The notes: generated from the sequence alone by a model not told the origin. A stretch of DNA of 12,979 nucleotides from Methanomicrobiales archaeon (GCA_028679035.1 JAJRCL010000060.1:1-12979), one strand, 5' to 3'; shown: positions 5,944 to 12,774, numbered from the stretch's first letter. Numbers and translations are program-made.

Positions 5944-7092
5944 ATGGAAATGTTGTGGCTGGTACGGTATTCAGAGATCTTCCTGAAGTCAGATCCGGTA
6001 CGGAGACACTGGGAACGGATCCTCATTGCAAATATCAAAACGGTCCTCCCCACTTCGCATGTAAACAATGAACGGGGACGGATATGGCTGAGGGGAGAGG
6101 TTGATCCTGAGAAATTACTTAGGGTATTTGGGATCGCGTCGTTTTCACCCTGCGAGATGGTTCCCCTCACCGATCTCGTTCCGGCCGTCCTAGATTTCTG
6201 CTCACGAAATAACCTCACAGCTTCCCGCTCCTTTGCCGTTTGGGTGAAAAGGGTCGGAAAACACAAGTTCCATTCCACAGATCTTGCACGGCAGCTTGGC
6301 TCCGTGATAAGCGAAACATACCCGCAGCTGCAGGTGAATCTGGATACACCGGAACGGGAATTGTTTGTCGAGGTGCGAAATGACAACTGCTACCTCTTTA
6401 CCGAAGTAATCCGCGGTCCGGGCGGGATACCTCTCGGGGTGGAGGGGACCCTCGTCTCCCTTCTCTCCGGGGGAATCGATTCACCGGTCGCGGCCTGGAT
6501 GATGATGAAGCGTGGGTGCCGAATTATTCCCATTTTTATACGGCTGGAACGGTATCTGGATGAGACCACTGCCGCGCGGGTGTCTGCTGTTATGGAGCGG
6601 CTGCGGCAGTACCAGCCCGATATTGTACTAAAGACGATAGAAGACAGTTATCTGTCAGGCGCAAAACAGGTCCTGGCAGGTGAAGGGGCCGAAAAATTCA
6701 CCTGTCTCATCTGTAAACGGCGTATGTACCGCCTTGCTGAGGAAGTGGCCCATTCGTGTGGGGCAAAAGGGATCGTGACCGGCGAATCCCTCGGCCAGGT
6801 TGCTTCCCAGACGCTGGATAACCTTCAGGTTCTCTCCAAAGCCACAACACTCCCCTTCTATCGTCCCCTGATCGGTCTGGATAAGGAAGAGATCATCCGC
6901 ATCGCCCGGGAAATCGGCACATTCCTTCCCTCAACAAAACCAGCGACCGGGTGTACTGCTGTGCCGGAAAAGCCGGCAACAACAGCGGACAGCGAGAGAA
7001 TCCGGAGACTTGAAGGATTGATCCAGGCCCGCGGCTCTTCACGCAGAATCCCCGGCGATCATAACTCAGGGGAGCGCAATGTTCTTCCCTGA
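5944..7092 (+). CDS. thiI: tRNA 4-thiouridine synthase (tRNA sulfurtransferase)
   Basis: A 382-aa archaeal-type ThiI that adenylates U8 of tRNA and replaces its oxygen with sulfur to give 4-thiouridine. Residues ~1-160 are the N-terminal ferredoxin-like and THUMP domains, which hold the tRNA. The PP-loop ATP site is SGGIDS at 175-180. C254/C257 form the CxxC (CLICKR) characteristic of methanogen ThiI, and C337 (TGCTAVPEKPAT) lines up with the catalytic cysteine of bacterial ThiI. There is no C-terminal rhodanese domain, so sulfur must come from another source. In methanogens sulfide has been proposed, which fits an operon full of sulfide-using enzymes. The GGAAGGA ribosome site lies just upstream; an ATG two codons later (5950) is also possible. 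The gap from DUF1894 is 23 nt. Confidence 0.92.
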   Translation: MEMLWLVRYSEIFLKSDPVRRHWERILIANIKTVLPTSHVNNERGRIWLRGEVDPEKLLRVFGIASFSPCEMVPLTDLVPAVLDFCSRNNLTASRSFAVWVKRVGKHKFHSTDLARQLGSVISETYPQLQVNLDTPERELFVEVRNDNCYLFTEVIRGPGGIPLGVEGTLVSLLSGGIDSPVAAWMMMKRGCRIIPIFIRLERYLDETTAARVSAVMERLRQYQPDIVLKTIEDSYLSGAKQVLAGEGAEKFTCLICKRRMYRLAEEVAHSCGAKGIVTGESLGQVASQTLDNLQVLSKATTLPFYRPLIGLDKEEIIRIAREIGTFLPSTKPATGCTAVPEKPATTADSERIRRLEGLIQARGSSRRIPGDHNSGERNVLP

Positions 7093-7116
7093 TACCCGCA
7101 CTTCTGGATGATTGCA

Positions 7117-8061
7117 ATGGCACGGATGTATGATGATATCACCTGGACTGTGGGAAATACGCCTCTTGTACGCCTGAACCGCGTCACCGGCAGTATTACG
7201 GCGGAAATAGTTGCCAAGCTCGAGTCATTTAACCCGCTGGGGAGCATGAAAGACCGCGTCGGGGTTGCGATGATCGAAGCAGCGGAAAGTCACGGGCAGA
7301 TCGGACCAGACACCATCATTCTCGAGCCAACCAGCGGAAATACCGGAATTGCTCTCGCATTTGTCTGCGCCGCACGGGATTACCGGCTTACGCTCGTGAT
7401 GCCGGAAACGATGAGTGTCGAACGCCGCAAGCTGCTCAAAGCGCTGGGTGCGAATCTTATCCTCACCCCCGGGAAGAAAGGAATGCAGGGGGCCATCGAA
7501 AAGGCAGAGGAGATGGAAGCGGCGGATCCGGATCGATATTGTGTCCTGCAGCAGTTCCGTAACCCGGCCAATCCTGCCGTTCACCGGTGCACCACCGCAG
7601 AAGAAATCTGGCGGGATACCGATGGAAGAGTCGATATACTCGTCGCAGGCGTCGGTACCGGAGGGTCGATCACCGGTATTGCCGAGGTGATCAAACCACG
7701 CAAACCCGGTTTCCGTGTCATTGCCGTGGAACCTGCTTCCTCTCCGGTACTGGCAGGCGGGCAGCCGGGCCCTCACCGGATCCAGGGTATCGGGGCTGGA
7801 TTCATTCCGGAAGTGCTCCGGCAGGACTTTATCGATGAGATTGTCCCGGTGACTGATGAAGAGGCATTCGCAATGACCCGCAGGCTTGCCAGGGAAGAAG
7901 GAATTCTTGCCGGCATTTCTTCGGGAGCTGTGGTACATGCTGCACTCACGGTTGCGAAACGACCGGAAAACCAGAAAAAACTCATCGTCGTCCTGCTTCC
8001 CGACACAGGAGAGCGGTACCTGAGTATCCCCGACCTGTTTGAAGAGCAGCCGGGAGAATAG
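7117..8061 (+). CDS. cysK: Cysteine synthase A (O-acetylserine sulfhydrylase)
   Basis: A 314-aa fold-type II PLP enzyme that forms cysteine from O-acetylserine and sulfide. The PLP lysine is K45 in NPLGSMKDRVG; the substrate loop is TSGNTGIALAF, the phosphate-binding loop is GTGGSITG, and SSGAV lies near the C-terminus. Its substrate is made by the next gene (cysE, 3 nt away). It begins 24 nt after thiI. Three in-frame ATGs compete (7108, 7117, 7126). MARMYDDI from 7117 matches the usual CysK N-terminus and follows a GGATGAT stretch, so it is preferred. A cystathionine beta-synthase-like or O-phosphoserine-using activity is possible, but the adjacent cysE argues for O-acetylserine. Confidence 0.92.
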   Translation: MARMYDDITWTVGNTPLVRLNRVTGSITAEIVAKLESFNPLGSMKDRVGVAMIEAAESHGQIGPDTIILEPTSGNTGIALAFVCAARDYRLTLVMPETMSVERRKLLKALGANLILTPGKKGMQGAIEKAEEMEAADPDRYCVLQQFRNPANPAVHRCTTAEEIWRDTDGRVDILVAGVGTGGSITGIAEVIKPRKPGFRVIAVEPASSPVLAGGQPGPHRIQGIGAGFIPEVLRQDFIDEIVPVTDEEAFAMTRRLAREEGILAGISSGAVVHAALTVAKRPENQKKLIVVLLPDTGERYLSIPDLFEEQPGE

Positions 8062-8063
8062 CT

Positions 8064-9035
8064 ATGGTGTTGACACGTGTCCGTGAAGATATCAGAACGG
8101 TGTTTGCCAAGGATCCGGCAGCGCGTACAACCCTCGAAGTCATTCTCTGTTATCCGGGTCTGCATGCGATATGGATGCACCGGGTCAGCCACTTTTTCTG
8201 GACACACCGTTTCCGCCTACTCGGCCGGTTTATCTCCCATGTGAACCGGTTCTTCACTGGTATCGAGATCCACCCGGGTGCATCCCTCGGCCGGCGGTTC
8301 TTTATCGATCATGGGATGGGTGTAGTGATCGGGGAGACTGCCGAGGTAGGGAATGATGTTCTGATGTACATGGGAGTCGTGCTCGGCGGAACAGCCCTCG
8401 AGAAGGTGAAGCGGCATCCCACGATTGGGAACAACGTGATCATCGGTTCCGGTGCATCGGTACTCGGGCCGATCGCAATCGGCGATGGGGCAAAGATCGG
8501 GGCAGGGTCGGTGGTTGTCCGCCCCGTCCCGGCCGGTGCAACCGTCGTGGGGGTACCCGGAAGGATCGCCGGCCGCCAGTGTCCCCCTTCATCCATCGAC
8601 CTCGGGCATGGTGATATGCCGGACCCGATGCTCCGTGTCGTAAGCAGGCTGCTGGACCGGCAGAACCGTCTTGAGGGCAGAATCCGCGATCTGGAGCTGG
8701 TAACCCCCGGCGGTCCCGAAGGAAAGGCAAGGAGGGAATCCCTCGCATTGGAAGAGAAGGTGCGGGAGGCGCTCCGGGAAGTGATCGATCCGGAGGTCGG
8801 GATTGACGTCATTGACCTTGGTCTCGTCAAGGAGATTCTGGTGAAGGACAATGATGTCGAAGTGGATATGGTACTAACGACGAAAGGATGCCCCCTTGTG
8901 ACTTACCTTACCGATCAGGTGCGGCGGCGGGTTGAAGGGATACCCGGCGTTGGTGCAGTAGATGTAAGGATTCTTGATGAGCCATGGGACTGGAGCCGGT
9001 TCGTCCGGCAGAATGATATGCTGGTTCAATTATGA
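8064..9035 (+). CDS. cysE: Serine O-acetyltransferase fused to a MIP18/DUF59 domain
   Basis: A 323-aa fusion. Residues ~1-175 are a short-type CysE: an N-terminal helical part, then left-handed beta-helix hexapeptide repeats with the catalytic D82-H83 in FIDHGMGVVIGETA and the GVVLGG turn. It makes O-acetylserine for CysK immediately upstream. Residues ~176-228 are a linker with a helical, coiled-coil-like stretch (LLDRQNRLEGRIRDLE). Residues ~229-312 are a MIP18/DUF59 domain (VREALREVIDPEVG, DLGLVKEI) with the conserved cysteine C276 in TTKGCPL. MIP18-type domains act in Fe-S cluster assembly or carriage, so the fusion may tie acetylserine production to Fe-S supply or state (inference). The ATG has a GGGAGA ribosome site. 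No frameshift or internal stop suggests the join is an artefact. Confidence 0.92.
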   Translation: MVLTRVREDIRTVFAKDPAARTTLEVILCYPGLHAIWMHRVSHFFWTHRFRLLGRFISHVNRFFTGIEIHPGASLGRRFFIDHGMGVVIGETAEVGNDVLMYMGVVLGGTALEKVKRHPTIGNNVIIGSGASVLGPIAIGDGAKIGAGSVVVRPVPAGATVVGVPGRIAGRQCPPSSIDLGHGDMPDPMLRVVSRLLDRQNRLEGRIRDLELVTPGGPEGKARRESLALEEKVREALREVIDPEVGIDVIDLGLVKEILVKDNDVEVDMVLTTKGCPLVTYLTDQVRRRVEGIPGVGAVDVRILDEPWDWSRFVRQNDMLVQL

Positions 9036-9093
9036 ACCCCCCCGGAATCGCATTCAGAAGTCCACCGTGCAGGTCATACACGGAGGCGTGAAT

Positions 9094-10089
9094 TTGACGG
9101 ATGAAATGACGCCCGAAGAAAAAGCAGAACTCATCAGCATCGGGAGTGCTGCGATTGATCCAGAACTCCTCCCTCCGGCGCTGAAAACAACTGCCACTGC
9201 CGGCCCGGGAGCCGGGGGTACATCCTTTTTTATCCGATCCGGTACGCGGAGGGTGCGCCTGTCTGTTAACCCGAATTCCCCTCTCCGGGTCGTGAAAGAA
9301 GGGGATGGTGTCGCAGTACTGAGGAATGGCGTGGTTATCGCGCATGGGATCCTCGAACGTCCGCTCTGTCACTGCCCCCGGCAGGCTTACATCACGATCT
9401 CTGAGCGTTGCATCTTCAACTGCAGATTCTGCCCGGTCCCGAAGCTGCAGGGCAGTGTCAAGGACATCCCGACCGTTCTTCGCATGGTGGAGGAGACGGC
9501 TGCATCCGGGGAGCTGGAAGCAATTTCCCTGACAAGCGGGGTCGCAGAGTCCCCGTACCGTGAAACGGAGAGGATGGTGGAAGTGGTTAGGGCGTTGTCC
9601 TGCAGGTACGACCTTCCTATCGGAGTATCCATCTACCCGACATGGCGATCCAGCGAGGATCTCTATTCGGCAGGAGCAGCAGAGGTAAAATACAATGTCG
9701 AAACCATGGATACCAGAATTTTTTCCCAGGTCTGCCCGGCTCTTGAGCACCCGTTTATTCTCTCGTCCCTGAAAAAAGCGGTGAAGATATTTGGCAAAGA
9801 CCACGTTGCCACGAATATCATCCTTGGCCTTGGAGAGGACGATGCGTGTGTGCGGGAAGGTGTCACCGAGCTCGCATCAATGGGGGTGATTCCCATTCTG
9901 CGACCTGTTGCAGCGTCACCGTTGCGGCAGGGAGAGATAACCATCCGTCGCCCGGATCCGGATCGTTTGCTCCGTCTCGCACGCATGTCCCGGGAAATTT
10001 TTACTACCTTCGGGCTGCGGCCGGATCGGGCAAAAACAATGTGTCTTCTCTGCACGGGTTGTGACATCACCCCCTTCCGGGACGTGTAG
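9094..10089 (+). CDS. Radical SAM protein, function unassigned
   Basis: A 331-aa radical SAM enzyme. The canonical CxxxCxxC is C106-C110-C113 (CIFNCRFC). It is preceded by RPLCHCPRQAY, and the C-terminus carries C317-x2-C320-x2-C323 (CLLCTGCD), which could hold an auxiliary Fe-S cluster. The ~95-residue N-terminal part (VRLSVNPNSPLRVV...) is a beta-rich domain not typical of BioB or MoaA. I recognise the fold class but not the reaction; similarity to biotin-synthase-like methanogen proteins is only an impression. Start: a TTG at 9094 lies 7 nt after GGAGG (9082-9086). A GTG at 9088 is too close to that site, the ATG at 9106 is too far from it, and the longer frame from 8974 overlaps cysE without a ribosome site. 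It is the last gene of the rightward operon, 58 nt after cysE. Confidence 0.85.
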   Translation: MTDEMTPEEKAELISIGSAAIDPELLPPALKTTATAGPGAGGTSFFIRSGTRRVRLSVNPNSPLRVVKEGDGVAVLRNGVVIAHGILERPLCHCPRQAYITISERCIFNCRFCPVPKLQGSVKDIPTVLRMVEETAASGELEAISLTSGVAESPYRETERMVEVVRALSCRYDLPIGVSIYPTWRSSEDLYSAGAAEVKYNVETMDTRIFSQVCPALEHPFILSSLKKAVKIFGKDHVATNIILGLGEDDACVREGVTELASMGVIPILRPVAASPLRQGEITIRRPDPDRLLRLARMSREIFTTFGLRPDRAKTMCLLCTGCDITPFRDV

Positions 10090-10105
10090 AGAAAACAGAA
10101 TAATT
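10089..10105 (-). terminator. Possible T-rich terminator of the regulator gene
   Basis: On the minus strand this reads as a T-rich run (TTATTCTGTTTTCTC) 75-90 nt after the stop codon of the leftward HTH gene. Archaeal termination often needs only such a T-rich tract. It abuts the stop codon of the convergent radical SAM gene. No hairpin is evident. Confidence 0.25.
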
Positions 10106-10180
10106 GTTAGAGGATATCATCAACCCCGATTTATCTATTCCTGGACAATGACAGAATTTGCGGAGCCCATGGATACCGGT

Positions 10181-10525
10181 CTACGACCCATCGCTTACGG
10201 ACCTGATGCACTTCTGATCCAGAGGCCCTTCTCCTCCGGACTCCCTGAGGTGGCGGCAGATATCACAGATCCGCGGCGTAATATCTTCGACCGTCCCCTC
10301 TTTGACATCCTTCGCGAGTTGCTGGATAAGCACCTTCACCTCAGCAGATAATTCGATCCGGTACCCCCGTTTCTTTGTCAGATACTGGGATACTGCAGAG
10401 GGGGCCATATCCAGAAGCCGGGCTGCCTCGAGTTGCGAAACCCCGTTTTTTACAATTTCTTCTGCAATTGCTGCACGGATTGCCGGCAGCACGTCCCAGA
10501 CGATAGTCTGACAGGGGACTTTCAT
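10181..10525 (-). CDS. HTH transcriptional regulator, COG2522-like, with cysteine cluster
   Basis: A 114-aa DNA-binding protein. Residues ~28-54 form a helix-turn-helix (VSQLEAARLLDMAPSAVSQY) followed by LTKKRG, as in the archaeal COG2522 predicted regulators and the HTH part of ThiN-type thiamine regulators; the ThiN domain itself is absent. Four cysteines sit where the family keeps them: C5 (MKVPC), C87/C90 (ICDIC) and C106. They could bind an Fe-S cluster or zinc, or sense thiols (inference). The start has GGTGAT as ribosome site (plus strand 10529-10534). It is convergent to the cysteine operon. A perfect TCACAATTGTGA lies 42 nt upstream of its start, the same palindrome as at the cysteine operon promoter, so it probably controls that operon and its own gene. 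Confidence 0.82.
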   Translation of the reverse strand: MKVPCQTIVWDVLPAIRAAIAEEIVKNGVSQLEAARLLDMAPSAVSQYLTKKRGYRIELSAEVKVLIQQLAKDVKEGTVEDITPRICDICRHLRESGGEGPLDQKCIRSVSDGS

Positions 10526-10567
10526 ACCATCACCCGTCGGGTATCCGCAGGGAAAGGGAACCGCTCT

Positions 10568-10579
10568 TCACAATTGTGA
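10568..10579. promoter_or_regulatory. Operator 3, perfect palindrome TCACAATTGTGA
   Basis: Exact copy of operator 1, 42 nt upstream of the start codon of the leftward HTH regulator, which suggests autoregulation. It is about 98 nt upstream of the putative cofE TATA box, so an effect on cofE is less likely. Confidence 0.7.
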
Positions 10580-10593
10580 TTTGTCTGTCCACC

Positions 10594-10603
10594 GCATAAG
10601 GGT
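10594..10603 (-). promoter_or_regulatory. Weak TATA-like element of the regulator gene
   Basis: On the minus strand it reads ACCCTTATGC. It lies about 25 nt upstream of the centre of operator 3, so the operator would again cover the transcription start, mirroring the arrangement at the cysteine operon. The match to a TATA box is poor. Confidence 0.3.
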
Positions 10604-10623
10604 TTGCACGTCGTTCACGCAAT

Positions 10624-10637
10624 TCAGGAATTCCTGA
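10624..10637. repeat. 14-bp perfect palindrome TCAGGAATTCCTGA
   Basis: A perfect palindrome in the intergenic region between the divergent HTH regulator and cofE genes, about 47 bp upstream of the putative cofE TATA box. It shares only the central AATT with the other operators. It may be a separate regulator site; one such palindrome per window of this size is also expected by chance. Confidence 0.3.
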
Positions 10638-10676
10638 CGAAAGGAACGCATGCCGTTTGAGAAGCAATCAAGAACC

Positions 10677-10685
10677 CATATTATT
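10677..10685 (+). promoter_or_regulatory. Putative TATA box of cofE
   Basis: CATATTATT in an otherwise mixed-composition region, about 30 nt upstream of the cofE ATG. Transcription starting 22-27 nt further on would begin close to or at the ATG, consistent with the lack of a ribosome binding site. Confidence 0.35.
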
Positions 10686-10710
10686 GGGAAGCAACGATCC
10701 TTCTTCTGCT

Positions 10711-11472
10711 ATGTCTGTCCACGTTTTCGGTGTCACCGGTCTTCCACTGATCCATCCCGGAGACGATCTTCCCGCTCTCCTCTGCGGAAAGGTCGGATTT
10801 TCCGATGGGGATATCCTCTGCCTCGCTTCAACAGTATACTCAAAATCAAAGGGATACGTGCGAACTCTTGCGTCCATCACCCCCGGGCCTGTTGCCCTGC
10901 AGATCGCCGGACGGGATCACGAGGACCCGCGGTTTGTGCAGTCCGTGCTGGATGAGGCAACGGAGGTCCTTCTCGATGACCCGTTCATCCTTTCGGAAAT
11001 GGTCCACGGCCATATCGGGGTGCGTTCGGGCGTCGACCGGAGTAACATCGAAGACGGTTTCGTCATCCTTCTGCCCCCCGACCCGAAGGCAGCGGCAGAG
11101 GATATCCGCACCCGGATCCGGGAAATTTCCCGGGCGGACATCGGTGTGATCATTACCGACACGGTCGGCAGAGCCTTTCGGAGGGGACAGACCGGCCATG
11201 CGATCGGGTGGAGCGGGATGCCGGCGATTCGGGATTTCCGTGGGGATCAGGACCTGTTTGGTCACACCCTGCAGATCACGGAGGAGGCGGTCATCGATGA
11301 AATCGCAGGATTTGGCAATTTCATCATGGGCGAGAGCAACCAGGGGGTCCCGGCGGTCGTTTTCCGCGGTTGTGGCCGGTGGAGCGGGCACGACAACCTC
11401 TACTTCAGTCCCAAAGAGGATGTTATGCGCAAAGCCCTTAAATGCCTGCAGGAAAAACGGAGCATACGTTAG
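10711..11472 (+). CDS. cofE: Coenzyme F420-0:L-glutamate ligase
   Basis: A 253-aa member of the F420 ligase family, which adds glutamate residues to F420-0 with GTP to make the F420 tail. Family motifs are visible in order: a short N-terminal strand (MSVHVFGVTGLP), DGDILCLASTVYSKSKG, EMVHGHIGVRSGVDRSNI, the core ITDTVGRAFRRGQTGHAIGW with RDFRGDQDLFGHTLQ, and AVIDEIAGFGNFIMGES. Length fits the single-domain archaeal enzyme. The in-frame TTG at 10657 would add 18 unrelated residues; the ATG at 10711 opens directly into the family N-terminus. No Shine-Dalgarno precedes it, and a TATA-like element at 10677 suggests a leaderless mRNA. A paralogue acting on another F420-like substrate cannot be excluded. 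Confidence 0.88.
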   Translation: MSVHVFGVTGLPLIHPGDDLPALLCGKVGFSDGDILCLASTVYSKSKGYVRTLASITPGPVALQIAGRDHEDPRFVQSVLDEATEVLLDDPFILSEMVHGHIGVRSGVDRSNIEDGFVILLPPDPKAAAEDIRTRIREISRADIGVIITDTVGRAFRRGQTGHAIGWSGMPAIRDFRGDQDLFGHTLQITEEAVIDEIAGFGNFIMGESNQGVPAVVFRGCGRWSGHDNLYFSPKEDVMRKALKCLQEKRSIR

Positions 11473-11617
11473 AAACCAATCTTTACATTGGCAGAACATT
11501 CCGTCTTCTGGAGAGGGACAGTCATCATGCCCGTATCTTCCAGAGATACCGAAATCGGATGAAAAGAATAATATTGCAGCGAAGTTACCACTGCGCAGAG
11601 AATAAGGAGAACCTTCC

Positions 11618-11842
11618 ATGGTAAAAATCACTATCGATCGGCCGGACTGCACAAGCTGTGCCTCATGCTGGACCGTATGTCCTGATGTATTCGAGGAGAA
11701 CCCTGATGATTCATTCAGCCAGATCTGCGAAAAATTGCGCATCGGCGGTGACATTGCCCAGGGAGAGATACCGGACGAATTCACTGCCTGTTCAGCCGAA
11801 GCGGCAGATCTCTGCCCGGTCCAGATCATTCACCTCGAATAG
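11618..11842 (+). CDS. Single-cluster [4Fe-4S] ferredoxin
   Basis: A 74-aa acidic electron carrier. C11, C14 and C17 (CTSCASC) with the distant C66 (LCPVQII) are the expected [4Fe-4S] ligands; C21 and C58 occupy the positions that form a disulfide in Pyrococcus-type ferredoxins, and C37 is extra. The spacing is that of monocluster archaeal ferredoxins, not the 2[4Fe-4S] clostridial type. An AAGGAGA ribosome site lies 6 nt upstream of the ATG. A TATA-like AATAATATT near 11565 could give it its own promoter. It is separated from cofE by 145 nt holding no gene that I can support. Its redox partner is not shown by the context. Confidence 0.9.
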   Translation: MVKITIDRPDCTSCASCWTVCPDVFEENPDDSFSQICEKLRIGGDIAQGEIPDEFTACSAEAADLCPVQIIHLE

Positions 11843-12191
11843 ATGAAATGCCAGCTCGTAAACCTGCCTTGCACAGGTGCATTGGGCAGGACATTGCGAG
11901 AAGGGATATTGGCACTATGCAGAATCGGATTCCGTACGTCCGGAAATCCCTGAAGCACGGGTGAACAGGCAACGTTCACAAATGCATGGAAACCGTCCCG
12001 GAAAGGCGCTAATACAAAAGTGGTTCGCGCAGGCCCACAAGAGGATCAGGGACGGTGGTTGCCATGCTGCGAACCTTATGCTGTGTGGTTGAGCGTATAA
12101 TAATTAGTTTCTGTTTTGAGATTATCGAAAAAATCGGTCAATACGGGCGATCGGGTTACGATTCAGGGCCCGATTCCCGAAGGTAATTAGC

Positions 12192-12234
12192 GATCGATCT
12201 GCCTCCGGTCGTTCAATCGATCCGAATCTTTTTT
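12192..12234 (+). terminator. Hairpin followed by T-run
   Basis: GATCGAT (12192-12198) pairs with ATCGATC (12216-12222), a 7-bp stem with a 17-nt loop, followed six bases later by six Ts (12229-12234). It could end a rightward transcript from the ferredoxin region. The loop is long for a classical terminator, and in archaea the T-run alone may be what counts. Confidence 0.3.
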
Positions 12235-12275
12235 ATCAATTGGATGATCGCTCTCGGATCGTCAGTGAGATAGTG

Positions 12276-12284
12276 CTTATATAA
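12276..12284 (+). promoter_or_regulatory. TATA box of the unrecognised 135-aa protein gene
   Basis: CTTATATAA is a near-consensus methanogen TATA box in an AT-rich stretch. It predicts transcription starting near 12303-12308 and a leader of about 60 nt before the ATG at 12367. Confidence 0.6.
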
Positions 12285-12366
12285 CAAAAAACTCAGGTCG
12301 AAATTTTCCTGTATTTTTAAATAGGGGGAGCAACAATACCGCAAGAACTCCTCAGGAGGATCAGGG

Positions 12367-12774
12367 ATGGTTGAAAAAGCGACCGGTCCATGCTCCGGGG
12401 GAAGGGGAGCGATGGATCCGAACAAGATCTATACAGGCGGAATTTTCCGCCTGCGACGAACGGATGATCAGACTCTCCAGATCGTCATGCCGGAAGACGC
12501 AGCCTCGTTTGGCCTGTTCTGGGTGCGGGATGTGTACCCCGATGGGTCCGTTTTCTTCCGGCCGGAACGATCCGGGGTAAACCTGCGCAGCGTTGCAGTC
12601 CTTCTCTCCAGGGAAATTATCCAGGAGCTGGAAAAAGTACGTGCCGATTCATGCCTTTCCGATATTGATGGAGCTCTGCGCCTCATTCTCCACCGGTACC
12701 GTACCTGCACGGGTACCGATGACAAAAAGACCGGTAGCGGGGATGCGACAGAGGAGGGTAATAAACCCGCATGA
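12367..12774 (+). CDS. Unrecognised 135-aa protein
   Basis: I do not recognise a family. It is soluble and without signal peptide. Residues ~20-75 look beta-rich (IYTGGIFRLRR, LQIVMPEDAASFGLFWVRDV, SVFFRPERSG). Residues ~76-115 form a strand and two helices (AVLLSREIIQELEKV, DIDGALRLILHRY) that loosely resemble a ribbon-helix-helix DNA-binding unit. The C-terminal 20 residues are low-complexity and charged. Three cysteines are present, but not in a motif. Support for expression is good: a TATA box at 12276 and a strong AGGAGGA ribosome site (12354-12360) 6 nt before the ATG. A second ATG at 12412 (MDPNKIY) is an alternative start. It is convergent with fdhD, with a single base between the two stop codons. 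Confidence 0.7.
   Translation: MVEKATGPCSGGRGAMDPNKIYTGGIFRLRRTDDQTLQIVMPEDAASFGLFWVRDVYPDGSVFFRPERSGVNLRSVAVLLSREIIQELEKVRADSCLSDIDGALRLILHRYRTCTGTDDKKTGSGDATEEGNKPA

Larger units (their letters stand above)
11843..12366 (+). other. 524-nt region without a convincing gene
   Basis: Nothing recognisable is encoded here. A 36-codon frame (11843-11953, beginning MKCQLVNLPC) starts directly after the ferredoxin stop but has no ribosome site. Past its TGA the same frame stays open to about 12100, so a decayed gene is conceivable. Another frame (GTG at 11877 to 12092) has no ribosome site and biased composition. From about 12100 the sequence turns AT-rich and holds a 6-bp dyad (12150-12155/12169-12174), a hairpin plus T-run at 12192-12234 and the promoter of the next gene at 12276-12284. 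A small RNA or a long 3' UTR would fit as well. Confidence 0.4.

Noticed and set aside
8974..9093. Longer radical SAM start overlapping the end of cysE
   Set aside because: The added residues have no ribosome site and match nothing of the protein; the overlap covers the coding end of the MIP18 domain. The TTG with a GGAGG site at proper spacing is better supported.
10061..10351. Rightward 96-codon frame over the end of the HTH regulator
   Set aside because: It overlaps the real regulator gene on the other strand, has no ribosome site and no recognisable protein features.
10657..10710. TTG start adding 18 residues to cofE
   Set aside because: The extra residues are not part of the family, and the putative promoter lies inside this stretch.
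11951..11953. TGA read as selenocysteine or pyrrolysine-like readthrough in the frame after the ferredoxin
   Set aside because: No recoding element or recognisable selenoprotein sequence is seen, and the frame itself has no ribosome site or known homologue.
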